DNA of 64,000 bases from WHTI01 sp963756365 (lineage in GTDB: Bacteria > Actinomycetota > CADDZG01 > WHSQ01). Position numbers and translations under genes: made by a program. Below the pieces are notes generated by a model. It was not told the origin of the DNA. It worked only from the letters and a program-made list of their open reading frames with translations, and did no database searches. Below are positions 51,801 through 61,360 of this stretch, in pieces (the stretch's first letter is position 1; the number at the start of each line of letters is the position of its first letter). Location of the stretch: positions 2,108,001 to 2,172,000 of the forward strand of contig CAVWNF010000003.1 of NCBI GenBank assembly GCA_963756365.1, read 5' to 3'.

Positions 51801-52292
51801 GTGATCGAAGAAGAGCAGGTAGACATCATCGACGAGGACGACAACGTGATCGGAACGACTTCCCGTTCCGACATGCGGGCGCGGAGGCTGCTGCATCGAG
51901 GTGTGGCCATCCTGTGCCGGAACTCGGCCGGTCACGTCTACATGCATCGGCGAACGGATACGAAGGACGTCTTCCCTGGCAAGTACGACTGCTTCGTGGG
52001 TGGCATGGTCGAAGCCGGCGAGGATTACGACTCAGCCGCCGCGCGAGAGATCGCCGAGGAGCTTGGGATCCACGAGCAAACACCCACTCGCCTCTTCAAG
52101 CATCACTACGAGGGTGAAGACAACCCACACATCCTTACGTTCTATGAGGTGACCTTCGACGGCCGGATCGAGCACCAACCGTCCGAGGTTGCGTGGGGCT
52201 CGTTCATCCCCGCCGAGGAACTCGACAAGATCATCGAGGACTGGGATTTCGTCCCTGACGGCCGCGAGCTCTGGAAGCGCTACCGCTCATGA
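51801..52292 (+). CDS. NUDIX hydrolase
   Basis: A 163-residue NUDIX protein. The box GGMVEAGEDYDSAAAREIAEELG matches GX5EX7REUXEEXGU, given here as one continuous 23-residue motif at roughly residues 72-94. The N-terminal VDIIDEDDNVIGTTSRSDMRAR and C-terminal VAWGSFIPAEEL resemble YfcD/isopentenyl-diphosphate-isomerase-like members. The GTG at 51801 is the likely start; TTG 51792 is possible. Confidence 0.88.
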   Translation: MIEEEQVDIIDEDDNVIGTTSRSDMRARRLLHRGVAILCRNSAGHVYMHRRTDTKDVFPGKYDCFVGGMVEAGEDYDSAAAREIAEELGIHEQTPTRLFKHHYEGEDNPHILTFYEVTFDGRIEHQPSEVAWGSFIPAEELDKIIEDWDFVPDGRELWKRYRS

Positions 52293-52321
52293 AGAAGAGG
52301 GGCCCTAGGGCCCCTCTTCTT
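52292..52321. terminator. Perfect 30-base palindrome terminator
   Basis: AAGAAGAGGGGCCC is followed by its exact complement GGGCCCCTCTTCTT around a TA centre, then TGTT. It starts at the NUDIX stop and lies before the convergent M14 peptidase gene, so it can act on both strands. Confidence 0.88.
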
Positions 52322-52340
52322 GTTCGGCTCGTGGCTCCCG

Positions 52341-55109
52341 CTACGGGGTCAGCAGGTTCTGGAAGACCTCGTATGCGGTGTACGTGAGCGCGTAGGAAGC
52401 TAGTCCGAAGCGGTGGTCGTTGGCCTCGTCGGGTTCGTAGATGGGATCGGGTAGCAGGATGCCGGCGATCCGAACCGTGCCCGCTCCGAATGACGCCTCA
52501 CCCAGGTTCACAACACTCCCGTTCTGAGCCGTCGTGGCGCTAGTGCAGTTCGGGAGCCCGCAGATCTCGTTCCAGCCCGTCTTCGTGAACCCCCAGTACG
52601 GCATCAGGGGATCCGGGTCGTCGCCGGTATCGGGCGTGTAGCCGAGCGGTGTCGGTTCGACGGCCTGGCGACGTCCGAGCTGCTGCTCCGCGGCGCCCGG
52701 TTGCTCAACCCCACGTGTCAGCGGGTAGATATCCGGGTTCGTGTAAGTCACCAGACCGTTCTGGATCTGGAAGTTGTAGTTGCCGGCAAGACCCTGGCTC
52801 TTCCTCACGTAGTCGACCGAGATCAGGCCGATCTCGGGAGCGACCTGCAGGGCGGAATCCGTCAGGACCAGGTTCCCGCCACCCCGGGCGTAATCCCCGA
52901 GGGCTGCGAAGTAATCGTCGGCTTGCTGGGGGGAGAACCCAAGCGTGTCGGTCAAGAAGAAACGCGAGCCGACATCGTTGACCACCACGATGCTGTCATA
53001 GGCGTCGAGGGCGGCGGGATCCGACAGGATGTTCTCGATGGTCACGGCCTCGAGCTCCTCGCCGTTGGGCACGTACTCGTTCAGCTCGGTGAAGAAGTCC
53101 ATCGACGAAGCATCGATCTCGGCCTGACCCGGCGATGCCTCGGCGGTGTCTCTCTGGAAGTCGACAGTCACCCGCAAGGGAAGCTGCGCGGCGTTGCCGA
53201 ACACGACCCGCCACCGCCCCGGGGTGGGGTCGTTGGCGGTAACGATCATCCCGGCCTGGGCGTAGACGAGGCTCTGGTTGTAGTCGCTGGCGACGGTGTG
53301 CCATTGACCCTCGTCGAAGTGCTGAAGCTGCATCCCGAAGGCGTTCCCGTCGGAGACGCCCAGCGCGTTCGGCTTTGTCACTACGACCGAGACGCCGCCG
53401 TTGAACACGCCCTCAACGGGACCCTTGACGTCGAACTCGAAAGACGGTGATACGGAGGGAACGAAGGTTCCACCGTCGCACCCTCCGAGGCTGTCAGGGG
53501 CGCCATCGAGGCACGGAAGAACCGCCTCGATGTCATTCTGCGCGGGGAGCCTCGAACGAGCCGGACGGGCCTGGGCGTCAACCTGGAGACGGTGCGGGTT
53601 GAACACGTAGCCGATCTTGCCCGGGGGGTCGTACTGAACGTTCTCCTCGGTGAACAGCGACGCCAACTGCGAGTAGATCAGGCCCTTGTTGCCGTCGATG
53701 TGCGACTGCTCAAGGGCGGGCTCGAACACAGTGTTAGGTGCCAGGTGGGACGCGTACATCTCGTTATCGATCCCGACCGCGTCGAGCCCCATGTCGGAAT
53801 CGATCCAGTCACCGAAACCACCGGTGACCTGATAGCCGAGCGTGTCGATCACCGTGCCCCACTCATCTGCGACACAGGTGGGAGCGTTCCCACCAACGGC
53901 AGGCACCGCTAGACATGTCTCGGAGCCGTTGGTGACCCCATCTGCGTTGGTATCCGCGATATAGGGGGACCACGCGAGTCGCTGGGTCTGATCTCGCCAC
54001 GTCCGTACCGCGGTGTCGACAGTGAGTTCGTTCTTTCGGAAATCGCGTTGTCCTGCGCCGATCAGCGTGTACGAGAACGCGTCGGCGGTCAGCATGCCGT
54101 GCATATCGATGCCGCCGGCGAACCGTCCAGCACTCGTCTCTTCCTTGATCCCGGAGAGCACCTCGCCGAAGGCCTTCGTTTCGGGCTCGGAACCAGGCGA
54201 GTACGGCGTGAAGGTGTAGCCCCTCGTCGGCCAGTCCCGGTTCAGGTCGACGCCGTTGCCGTTATAGCGCTGGAAGAAGAAGCCCGGTTGATAGTTGACG
54301 TTGGGCGAACCGTCCTCGACCTCGACCGGGGCCACCTGGCCGCGCGCCCAGCCGTCCGGGTTGGGCAGGGTGAAGTAGATGACCGCGTTATCGAGCACGT
54401 CGCCAGCGGTCGGCGCAGGAGCCTCCGAAGGCGTCTCGACAACGCTCTTGGGGAACGGACCTTCGATCGCGCACGCAGGGGTCGAGGCGATGTACTTCTC
54501 GTTCTCACATGCGGCCCACGTCACGAGATCCTCCATCGCCCTGGTGCCGCCCTCGACGCCGGCGCGCTCGATCCCGTGGATCGACAGCGAATAGGCGAAG
54601 TGGAGACGATCCTTCTCTGGGACCTCGGAGGTGGCGTCGGTGACCTTGAACATGTAAAGGGGACGACGGTCCCGGCCAAGGATCTTGACCTTGCCATCAT
54701 CCACGACCGCTCCTCGGGGGAGACCAGCCGAGCGGTAGTTGAGGTTGTCGTACGCCTCTTCGAGCTTGACCACCTTGAGGTACTCAGGGAAGCGTCTCTC
54801 TAGGAACTTGGCTCCCTCGATGACCTCTTGGTACTGAAGGTACTGGTCGGCACACACTCGGCCCTTAGCCCATGGCGACACACCTTGGGGCGTGTCCTTG
54901 ATCCCATCTCCATCGGTATCCGGCACGCCGGTAGCCAGGCAGCCGTGGGGGTCCGGCCAGACGCGCCCGAAGGCCTGGTAGCTCGCCTCGTCGGTGGCCA
55001 CGGGGTTCGGGACGGCGAATGCGTCGCGCCCCGTTAGTGGCGAGAATTGCGTGGCAGCGACCGCCGCGATGGCGGTGACTGCTATCGCTAGTCGGAAACG
55101 CGTGAACAT
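52341..55109 (-). CDS. Large secreted M14-family zinc carboxypeptidase
   Basis: A 922-residue exported protein. After a signal peptide (1-32) and an N-terminal domain with a calcium-like DTDGDGIKDT loop, the M14 zinc site appears: SIHGIERAGVEG (His and Glu) and GGIDMHGMLTA (second His), with DLNRDWPTRGY for substrate binding and a Glu candidate in GIDNEMYASH. A second calcium-like loop (DTNADGVTNGSE) follows. The last 450 residues form beta-rich domains without catalytic motifs. Multiple cysteines are present, unusual for cytoplasmic proteins here, which fits export. Confidence 0.85.
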   Translation of the reverse strand: MFTRFRLAIAVTAIAAVAATQFSPLTGRDAFAVPNPVATDEASYQAFGRVWPDPHGCLATGVPDTDGDGIKDTPQGVSPWAKGRVCADQYLQYQEVIEGAKFLERRFPEYLKVVKLEEAYDNLNYRSAGLPRGAVVDDGKVKILGRDRRPLYMFKVTDATSEVPEKDRLHFAYSLSIHGIERAGVEGGTRAMEDLVTWAACENEKYIASTPACAIEGPFPKSVVETPSEAPAPTAGDVLDNAVIYFTLPNPDGWARGQVAPVEVEDGSPNVNYQPGFFFQRYNGNGVDLNRDWPTRGYTFTPYSPGSEPETKAFGEVLSGIKEETSAGRFAGGIDMHGMLTADAFSYTLIGAGQRDFRKNELTVDTAVRTWRDQTQRLAWSPYIADTNADGVTNGSETCLAVPAVGGNAPTCVADEWGTVIDTLGYQVTGGFGDWIDSDMGLDAVGIDNEMYASHLAPNTVFEPALEQSHIDGNKGLIYSQLASLFTEENVQYDPPGKIGYVFNPHRLQVDAQARPARSRLPAQNDIEAVLPCLDGAPDSLGGCDGGTFVPSVSPSFEFDVKGPVEGVFNGGVSVVVTKPNALGVSDGNAFGMQLQHFDEGQWHTVASDYNQSLVYAQAGMIVTANDPTPGRWRVVFGNAAQLPLRVTVDFQRDTAEASPGQAEIDASSMDFFTELNEYVPNGEELEAVTIENILSDPAALDAYDSIVVVNDVGSRFFLTDTLGFSPQQADDYFAALGDYARGGGNLVLTDSALQVAPEIGLISVDYVRKSQGLAGNYNFQIQNGLVTYTNPDIYPLTRGVEQPGAAEQQLGRRQAVEPTPLGYTPDTGDDPDPLMPYWGFTKTGWNEICGLPNCTSATTAQNGSVVNLGEASFGAGTVRIAGILLPDPIYEPDEANDHRFGLASYALTYTAYEVFQNLLTP

Positions 55110-55206
55110 CGGACCTCCCGGGATGGCTTAGCAAGCTCTCGATGTGGGGAACTTCTCCCGACCCGTCGCCGCACCTGCCCGATTTACACGGTTTTGTGCA
55201 GTTGCA

Positions 55207-56601
55207 CTAGTGGAGGTGCATGAGCTTGCCGATGACCTTCGCTAACCGGGAGGGGCGCCCCGTGCGACGTTCGGTCCTGTCGGCAGCGCTCATCGCCCTC
55301 AGCGCAACGTTGGCCCCGATCCAGCGGAGCGGTTCCGGCTCCCACCGCTTCGAGCGGTGGCCCACCCACGGAAGGCTCGTGATCTCGGTATCTCGCTCGA
55401 GGATCAGGTCCGTGAGGGTGCGACCGGCGAGGTTGGTCGTCGAGACCCCGTCACCGACATAGCCCCCGGCCCATGCAACGCCGGTGGCGCGGTCGAATCC
55501 GACCGACGAATACCAATCCCTCGGTACTCCGATGGGTCCGCCCCACGAATGGGTGACCCACGCGTCCCCGATCTGCGGCAGGAGCCCCCTCAGGGTGCGC
55601 TCGATCTCGTCGAACACCTTGGGTTCGCGGTCGAAGGAGCGGCGCACGGAAGACCCGAAATGGTACGGAGCCCCCCGGCCCCCGATCGCGATGCGGTTAT
55701 CCGCGGTCCGTTGCGCATAGATGATCAAGTGGCGGCCGTCGCTCAGGGTCTCCATCCCCGTCCACCCGATCCGGTCCCATACCTCTTGCGGCAGCGGCTC
55801 TGTTGCGATCATCAGCGAGTAGATCGGTACGAGAGCGCGGCGATGGCCCGCAAGGGTTGGCGTGTAGCCCTCCGTGGCCCGAACGACCACGTCGGCCTGG
55901 ATCTTCCCCCCCGCGGTTCGCACGGATCGATCTCCGATCGAGGTGACCTCGGAGTGTTCGTAGATGCTGGTGCCCATCCGCTCGACCACATCGGCAAGGC
56001 CCCTGACTAGTTTGCCGGGATGGATGCGGGCGCAGTGAGGAGTGAAGGTGGCCCCGAGACTGCCCTCGATGGCGATCCTTCCGGCTGCATCTTCTCGTGA
56101 CAGCCAGCGAAGGTCCTCGTCCCCGAAACCCCAGGCGCGCTCCGAGGCAACCTCTTCCTGGAGCCGAGCGGCGTGAGCAGGCTGGGTTGCGTAGATCAAC
56201 GTGCCGCCCTTGCTGAAGTCACACTCGATCCCTTCGGCGGCGGCGGCCCGACCCACCTCGTCGACGGTCGCGAACATCGCTCTCTGCTGGGCGATCGCCG
56301 CATCCCGGCCGTGCAACTTGGCGGAGGTTTCGCGGCTGCCAGCGAACAGCGCGGAGCACCAGCCCCCGTTCCGACCAGACGCCCCGAATCCACAGATCTC
56401 CTTCTCGAGGATCGCCACTCGGAGGGACGGATCTGCCTTCTTGAGGTAGTACGCGGTCCACAACCCCGTGTAACCGCCGCCGATGATGGCGACGTCCACC
56501 TGCAGATCGGATGACAGCGACGCACGCACGCTTGCCCCGTCGGCGACCGAATCCCACCACAAGCTCAGGTCTCGGTATGCGTCCAAGGTGGTCTGCGACA
56601 T
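55207..56601 (-). CDS. FAD-dependent amine oxidoreductase (DAO family)
   Basis: A 464-residue flavoprotein. The dinucleotide site is VAIIGGGYTGLWTAYYL, followed by EKEICGFGASGRNGGWCSA, the GASGRNGG motif of the DAO/glycine-oxidase (PuuB, gamma-glutamylputrescine oxidase-like) group. The C-terminal AWAGGYVGDGVSTTNLAGRTL closes the FAD site. Its substrate is probably a small amine or amino acid. The ATG at 56601 is preferred to a start 50 codons earlier that would run into tRNA-Tyr. Confidence 0.9.
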   Translation of the reverse strand: MSQTTLDAYRDLSLWWDSVADGASVRASLSSDLQVDVAIIGGGYTGLWTAYYLKKADPSLRVAILEKEICGFGASGRNGGWCSALFAGSRETSAKLHGRDAAIAQQRAMFATVDEVGRAAAAEGIECDFSKGGTLIYATQPAHAARLQEEVASERAWGFGDEDLRWLSREDAAGRIAIEGSLGATFTPHCARIHPGKLVRGLADVVERMGTSIYEHSEVTSIGDRSVRTAGGKIQADVVVRATEGYTPTLAGHRRALVPIYSLMIATEPLPQEVWDRIGWTGMETLSDGRHLIIYAQRTADNRIAIGGRGAPYHFGSSVRRSFDREPKVFDEIERTLRGLLPQIGDAWVTHSWGGPIGVPRDWYSSVGFDRATGVAWAGGYVGDGVSTTNLAGRTLTDLILERDTEITSLPWVGHRSKRWEPEPLRWIGANVALRAMSAADRTERRTGRPSRLAKVIGKLMHLH

Positions 56602-56654
56602 CGAGCAGATAGTAGGAGGTCTCGGGTCTAGAACCCCACGACGGTGTGTATAAG

Positions 56655-56737
56655 TGGCGGGAAGAGGATTCGAACCTCTGTAGGCATAAGCCGGCGACTT
56701 TACAGGCCGCTCCCTTTGGCCGCTCGGGCATCCCGCC
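56655..56737 (-). tRNA. tRNA-Tyr (anticodon GTA)
   Basis: An 83-base class II tRNA on the minus strand. The acceptor GGCGGGA pairs with TCCCGCC, the anticodon loop is CTGTAAA, and a long variable arm (about CCGGCTTATGCCTAC) precedes the T arm AGAGG-TTCGAAT-CCTCT. CCA is not encoded. Confidence 0.96.
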
Positions 56738-56795
56738 CCGTAGCGCGCCACAGGATAGCGGATGAGGGGAGCCTTACAGGCCCCCGGTGAAGGGG

Positions 56796-57974
56796 CTAGT
56801 CGCCGGCCTCGTCAGGAGAGACTCCGACGCCCTCGAGTCCAGACCCAGAGCTCGTCCCCGCTCCATCGGCGTCGACGGTGGCGGACGCCTCAGTGGCGAT
56901 GGCCGCCTGGGATAGCGCAGCCTGCACGGCAGCCTCGGCGAGAGCGAACGCTCCGGAGGCCGGAGTGGTTCCCGACGCAAGCAGCGGGTCACCCGAGATG
57001 TCGAACTCAGCGAGACTGGGAACGAACGCGTCTCCGAATCGATGCGCAGCGGCGAAGACATCCTGCTTGCGTACCTTCTTGTGAGCGGCGGTCTGGGCCA
57101 AGCGGATCGCGTTCTTCTCGGCAGTGCGCAACCACCGATTCAGGTACTTGATCGGGTTGATCGCGTCGCCGTCTGTTCCATAGAGACCGAAGTGAACGTG
57201 GGCAGCGCCACCTTGAGCGTTACCAGAGTTCCCGCAGGAACCGATCACGTCGCCCGGCTCGACCCGGTCGCCGGTTGCGAACTCGGCGGTGTTCCATTCG
57301 GACAGGTGTGCGTAGTAGAAGTAGGAGCCGTCCTGGCGGTGGAGGCGAGCAACCTTCCCTCCGAGTCCGCCCTCAGCGAAGTCGATGACACCCTTTTCGG
57401 CTGCCAGGATCGGGTCGCCGTACTCACAGAAGACGTCTTGGCCCTCGTGCGTCCTGATGATGGGACCGGGGCCGAACCGAGGGAAGCCCCACGAATCGAT
57501 CCAGTTCGCCTTGCCTCCGATGATGAAGGGGGCGAAGACCTTCCTGGTTACCTCTTCTTCGGACCACCCGAGGCTCCTCAGGCGAGCGCGAACCGCTAGG
57601 AGGATGTCGGTGTTGTAGGCACCCTCGATACGGGTGTAGTCGGGAAGGGGAACGATCTCCGGGACACCGCCCGTGTTGTCACCCTTGCCACCCTTGGGGC
57701 CGCCGTTGTCACCCTTGCCGCCACCGTTGTCACCGCCACCGCTGTCACCGTCTCCACCGCCGCCACCGCCGCCACCGGGGTCGCCCGGGAGGGTCGGAGT
57801 TGGCTCGGGGGTGGGCGTGGGATCGGGATCGATCGGTGGGATGGTCGGGGTCGGCAGAGGCAGCACCTGAGCGGCTGCGTCAGGGGTGAACACCCGCCCT
57901 ATGGGGCGCGGGGCAACGAGCGCGAAGATCATCGTCACGACGACCACGGTGGCGAATCTCGCTGCGTGCTTCAC
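56796..57974 (-). CDS. Secreted M23-family peptidase (LytM-type)
   Basis: A 392-residue exported protein. A membrane or signal helix (about 5-25) precedes a Pro/Thr-rich stretch, a Gly/Asp/Lys-rich linker and the M23 domain. Zinc ligands: His and Asp in RTHEGQDVFCEYG and the HxH motif in AAHVHFGLYG. The C-terminal 110 residues are Ala/Ser-rich and may be a surface tail. Such enzymes cleave peptidoglycan cross-bridges. The GTG at 57974 follows GGAGGG by four bases. Confidence 0.9.
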   Translation of the reverse strand: MKHAARFATVVVVTMIFALVAPRPIGRVFTPDAAAQVLPLPTPTIPPIDPDPTPTPEPTPTLPGDPGGGGGGGGDGDSGGGDNGGGKGDNGGPKGGKGDNTGGVPEIVPLPDYTRIEGAYNTDILLAVRARLRSLGWSEEEVTRKVFAPFIIGGKANWIDSWGFPRFGPGPIIRTHEGQDVFCEYGDPILAAEKGVIDFAEGGLGGKVARLHRQDGSYFYYAHLSEWNTAEFATGDRVEPGDVIGSCGNSGNAQGGAAHVHFGLYGTDGDAINPIKYLNRWLRTAEKNAIRLAQTAAHKKVRKQDVFAAAHRFGDAFVPSLAEFDISGDPLLASGTTPASGAFALAEAAVQAALSQAAIATEASATVDADGAGTSSGSGLEGVGVSPDEAGD

Positions 57975-58220
57975 TAACCCTCCGACTCTTTTGAGTGGAC
58001 ACGGAAACCGCATCCTGCCTTGCCTGATCACCTAGATCGGCGCCGCTAGGCGCCTTATACCCACTTTTCGACGCGTCACGGTGCACTCCTCCAAGGCGCA
58101 ACCTCGCGGTTGAGACCCGGACGCACCTTTTGCACCCTACGAGGTGATTCCTCCGTCCGGAATAGCCCATTCGGGTGGTTCTAGAGGGGGGCCCACCCCT
58201 AGCCCGTGTATAGATGAGGC
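57975..58220 (-). promoter_or_regulatory. Leader of the M23 peptidase gene with a candidate structured RNA
   Basis: No gene is seen in these 246 divergent bases. On the minus strand, CCGGACG and CGTCCGG (about 58160 to 58107) enclose a GAGG-AATCA-CCTC hairpin; just downstream is CAACC-GCGA-GGTTG, a GNRA hairpin (about 58113-58096), and the sequences GGTGC and GCACC could form a pseudoknot. Actinobacterial cell-wall hydrolase genes often carry c-di-AMP (ydaO) leaders, but this does not match the ydaO consensus I remember. It is a candidate only. Confidence 0.35.
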
Positions 58221-59156
58221 ATGCCTGAGATCTTCGATGGAGTCCTCTTCGCTGCCGGTCGAGGGGAGCGCCTGCGGCCGCTCACCGATATCTGTCCCAA
58301 ACCCGGCCTCCCGATCCTCGATATACCGCTCGCAGCGTGGGGCCTCGCTGCTCTTGCGGCCGCTAGCCAGAGACTCGTGGTGAACACCTCACATCTGAGC
58401 GATGTCGCCGCTCGCCTCCTAGGTCCGTTCAGCGATGCCGAGATCTTCGAGGAACCCGTTGAGCCCTTCGGGACCGCAGGCACGCTGAGGGAGCTGGGGC
58501 CCCGACTGGGCCCGGAGATCGCGATCTGGAATGGCGACCTCCTCGCCAACATCGACATGGCCGAAGTCCGCCGGAGGCACCGTGCTGCCGGTCGCCCCGC
58601 AACCCTGGTCGTGAAGATGGTGTCTTCGGGCGGAGATATGACCGTCGATGGCGACCGCGCCACGGGATTCATCGACCGGCGCGTCCATGGCGACGCTCCC
58701 GGAGCTCTGTTCGTGGGAGCCGGAGTGTTGAGGACGGATGCTCTCGACATCATCCCAAGCACGGGGCCCCAGGGCTTGGGAGGCGCGGTGATCGCCCCCT
58801 TGATCGAGTCGGGGGACGTCACGGTGGTGATCCACGAGGGCTACACGCTCGACGTCGGAACGCCGGCCCGCTACCTGGCCGGAAGCCTGGACGTCCTCGA
58901 AGGGGTCGCTCCGATGACGCCGACGCGGCCGCCCGGTCGAACTATCGAGGTCTCGGGAGGGCATGCGTACATCGGGCCGGGAGTCCACTACTCAGAGGTA
59001 CAGATCGGGCCGGGTGCGATCCTCCTCGAGGGTGCCCGGCTTGGAGACGACGCGTACGTGGAGCGATCCGTCGTGTGGCCGGGCACACCCGTCCGCGGGA
59101 TCGTGCGCGACTCGCTCTGGTTCGACCGCGACCTTGACCTCAGGGACGAACGATGA
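58221..59156 (+). CDS. Sugar-1-phosphate nucleotidyltransferase-like protein
   Basis: A 311-residue protein with a GT-A nucleotidyltransferase domain: LFAAGRGERLRPLTDICPKPG carries the nucleotide-binding signature (GxGxRLxPLT, then PKP), and WNGDLLANID is the metal-binding Asp motif. The C-terminal part after residue 240 has left-handed beta-helix-like hexads (YIGPGVHYS, VQIGPGAILLEG, RLGDDAYVERS). This layout is that of mannose-1-phosphate guanylyltransferase-like enzymes. The nucleotide and sugar are not determined. Confidence 0.85.
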   Translation: MPEIFDGVLFAAGRGERLRPLTDICPKPGLPILDIPLAAWGLAALAAASQRLVVNTSHLSDVAARLLGPFSDAEIFEEPVEPFGTAGTLRELGPRLGPEIAIWNGDLLANIDMAEVRRRHRAAGRPATLVVKMVSSGGDMTVDGDRATGFIDRRVHGDAPGALFVGAGVLRTDALDIIPSTGPQGLGGAVIAPLIESGDVTVVIHEGYTLDVGTPARYLAGSLDVLEGVAPMTPTRPPGRTIEVSGGHAYIGPGVHYSEVQIGPGAILLEGARLGDDAYVERSVVWPGTPVRGIVRDSLWFDRDLDLRDER

Positions 59157-59892
59157 CGTCGAACAGGTTCGCCGCGTACTCGTTGATCGCGGTCTGGGAC
59201 AGGATCGCCCCTTCCGCCGACGGAACGAATGCCCCGATGCGTCCCCTGATGCGGCCGAGGTAACCGGCCGGATACGCGATCGGGGTCAACCCGCCTCGCC
59301 TGAATACCCTCATGGAACGAGGCATGTGGAACGCAGAGGTCACCAGAGCGAAAGGGCGATCCCCGACCTGGTCCCCGATCGCACGGGGGTGATACGCGGT
59401 CTCCTTCGAGGTCCATTCGGCGCTCGAATCGAGTTCGGGCCACAAGAGCTCCCGGGCCTGCTGGAAACCCCGGCCGATCGCCCCGGTAAACACGACCCTG
59501 CAGTCCGGTCCGATCCTGCGTGTGAGGTCGATCCCGGCGAGGAAGCGGGCGCGCGACCACTCGCTCATCGCATCGACGGCGGGCTCGGAAACTGTCCCAT
59601 CAGGCCCCATCTCTCCCCCACCGCTCAGGATGACGACCCGCGTCACGCCGCTGGCCTTCAGTTCCTCTGCGGTCGGCCGCCGATAGCGACGCTCGAGGGG
59701 AGCCATGAGGATCGCCCCGAACGCCTGGGTTGAGATCACCCACAGGATGCCCAGGACGACCAGGGCGACCTTGCGGGACATGGATCCCGATCCGGTCGTC
59801 TGCCACATGAGGACGCCGAGTCCGAGCCACGAGAGGAACAGAACGTTCAAGACCAGGGACCGAACTGCATCGAAGAGCGCGCGGCGACTCAC
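59140..59892 (-). CDS. YdcF/ElyC family (DUF218) membrane protein
   Basis: A 250-residue protein with two N-terminal membrane helices (about 12-30 and 40-60) and a DUF218 domain: VVILSGGGEMGPDG, then RARFLAGIDL, VVFTGAIGRG, ETAYHPRAIG and LVTSAFHMPRSM. Relatives such as ElyC and SanA act in envelope polysaccharide homeostasis. The GTG start is at 59892. The 3' end overlaps the convergent nucleotidyltransferase gene by 17 bases. Confidence 0.88.
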   Translation of the reverse strand: MSRRALFDAVRSLVLNVLFLSWLGLGVLMWQTTGSGSMSRKVALVVLGILWVISTQAFGAILMAPLERRYRRPTAEELKASGVTRVVILSGGGEMGPDGTVSEPAVDAMSEWSRARFLAGIDLTRRIGPDCRVVFTGAIGRGFQQARELLWPELDSSAEWTSKETAYHPRAIGDQVGDRPFALVTSAFHMPRSMRVFRRGGLTPIAYPAGYLGRIRGRIGAFVPSAEGAILSQTAINEYAANLFDVIVRP

Positions 59893-59899
59893 GGACTGT

Positions 59900-61352
59900 C
59901 TAGAACGGAGTGGAACGTTCGACCATGTCGGTCAGGACGTTGATCGCCGGGAGGAACACCACCAGGGCGACCGCCGCGACCCCCATCGCAACATAGAGCG
60001 GAGCCGTCACATCGAGCGACTCGTCCTCGGTCGGCGCCTCGAAGAACATCCGCTTCACGACCGCGAGGTAATACCAAGCAGCGATCACTGCGTTGACGCC
60101 CATGACGACCGCCAGCCAGTAAGTCTCGGCCTGGAGGGCAGCGAGGAATACGAAGAGCTTCGCCCACATCCCTGCCATCGGCGGCGCGCCGGCCAGAGAT
60201 ACAAGGAACCCAGCCAGCATGAGAGCAAGTGCGGGGCTCCTCTGGAACAGGCCCGCGTAATCGTCGATGAAGTAGCTCCCGCCCTTCCTCGCGAAGGCAA
60301 CCGCTGCCGCGAACGCACCCAGATCCATGATCCCGTAGATCGCGAGGTAGATAAGGGCGGACTGGAACGCCTGCCTGCTCACGTCTACGTTTCCGGGATC
60401 GATCAGGGCGAAGGTGACCAAGACGTAGCCCGACTGGGCGATCCCTGAGTAAGCGAGCAGCCGGATGATGTTGCGTTGCCTCAATGCGATCAGGTTGCCA
60501 ACAGTCATGGTCAGAACGGCCAAGATCGCGAATGCGGGCCGCCACGCGTCCGCCACTGCCGGGAAGGCCCCGTACATCAACACAAGGAGACCGACGAAGC
60601 CGCCGATCTTGGACGCAGTGGACAGGAAGGCAGCCACCGGGGACGGAGCACCCTCGTATGCGTCGGGCGCCCAGAAATGGAATGGCACCGCCGAGATCTT
60701 GAACGCGAAACCGACAACGATGAAGAAGACCGAGAGGATGACGATCGGTTCGTCGGCCTTCCCTGCGAGGGCGCCAGCGATCTGACTGAGGTTCGTCAGT
60801 CCTCCGGTGAAGCCGTAGATCAGCGACATGCCGTAGAGCATCACCGCGGAAGACAGGACGCCGAAGAGGAAGAACTTGAGCGCGCGCCTCGTTCGAGCGG
60901 ATGTCGCGCTTGCGCAGTCCGACCATCACGAACGCCGGGATAGAGATGAGTTCGATCGAGATGAAGACCGAGATCAGATCGCGAGAACTCGAGATCGTGA
61001 ACGCCCCCAGGAGCGAACACAGCATGAGGAAGTAGTACTCACCTTGGTAGTAACGCCCTGACTTGAAGTAGTCGAACGAGATCGCCAGCACGAATAGCCC
61101 GATGATGGCGAACAGACCCTTGAACAGCAACGAGAACGAGTCTGCCTCGAACGATCCAGCGAGGGTCACGCGGTGCTCGCCGATGAGCGACACGATCGCA
61201 GCAAGTGTTCCGATGAGCCCGGCTGCCGACAACGGGACGGCGAGCCACTTCCCGTCCTCGGGAAGGAACAGGTCGGCGATCAGGACGAGACAGGCCGTCG
61301 CCGCGAGCACTAGCTCGGGCGATATGGCATGCCAGTCGACTGCTGCGTTCAC
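59900..61352 (-). CDS. nuoN: NADH-quinone oxidoreductase subunit N with a +1 shift
   Basis: Ignoring one extra base near 60884 gives a 483-residue NuoN, a proton-pumping antiporter-like membrane subunit of complex I. The first frame runs to RKRDIRSNEA and the second resumes as ALKFFLFGVLSSAVMLYGMSL, the exact junction expected. Conserved segments include LISVFISIELISIPAFVMVG and AVPFHFWAPDAYEGAP (with the key lysine in FKISAVPF). The extra base lies in a GCGCGC run. As nuoN is needed for complex I, consensus error is the likely cause. Confidence 0.92.
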
Positions 61353-61360
61353 CTAGCCCC

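Noticed and set aside
50143..51804. A 553-codon open frame on the plus strand opposite the 4CL-like ligase
   Set aside because: His/Arg-rich, no recognisable domain, and exactly mirrors a full-length ANL ligase with all motifs.
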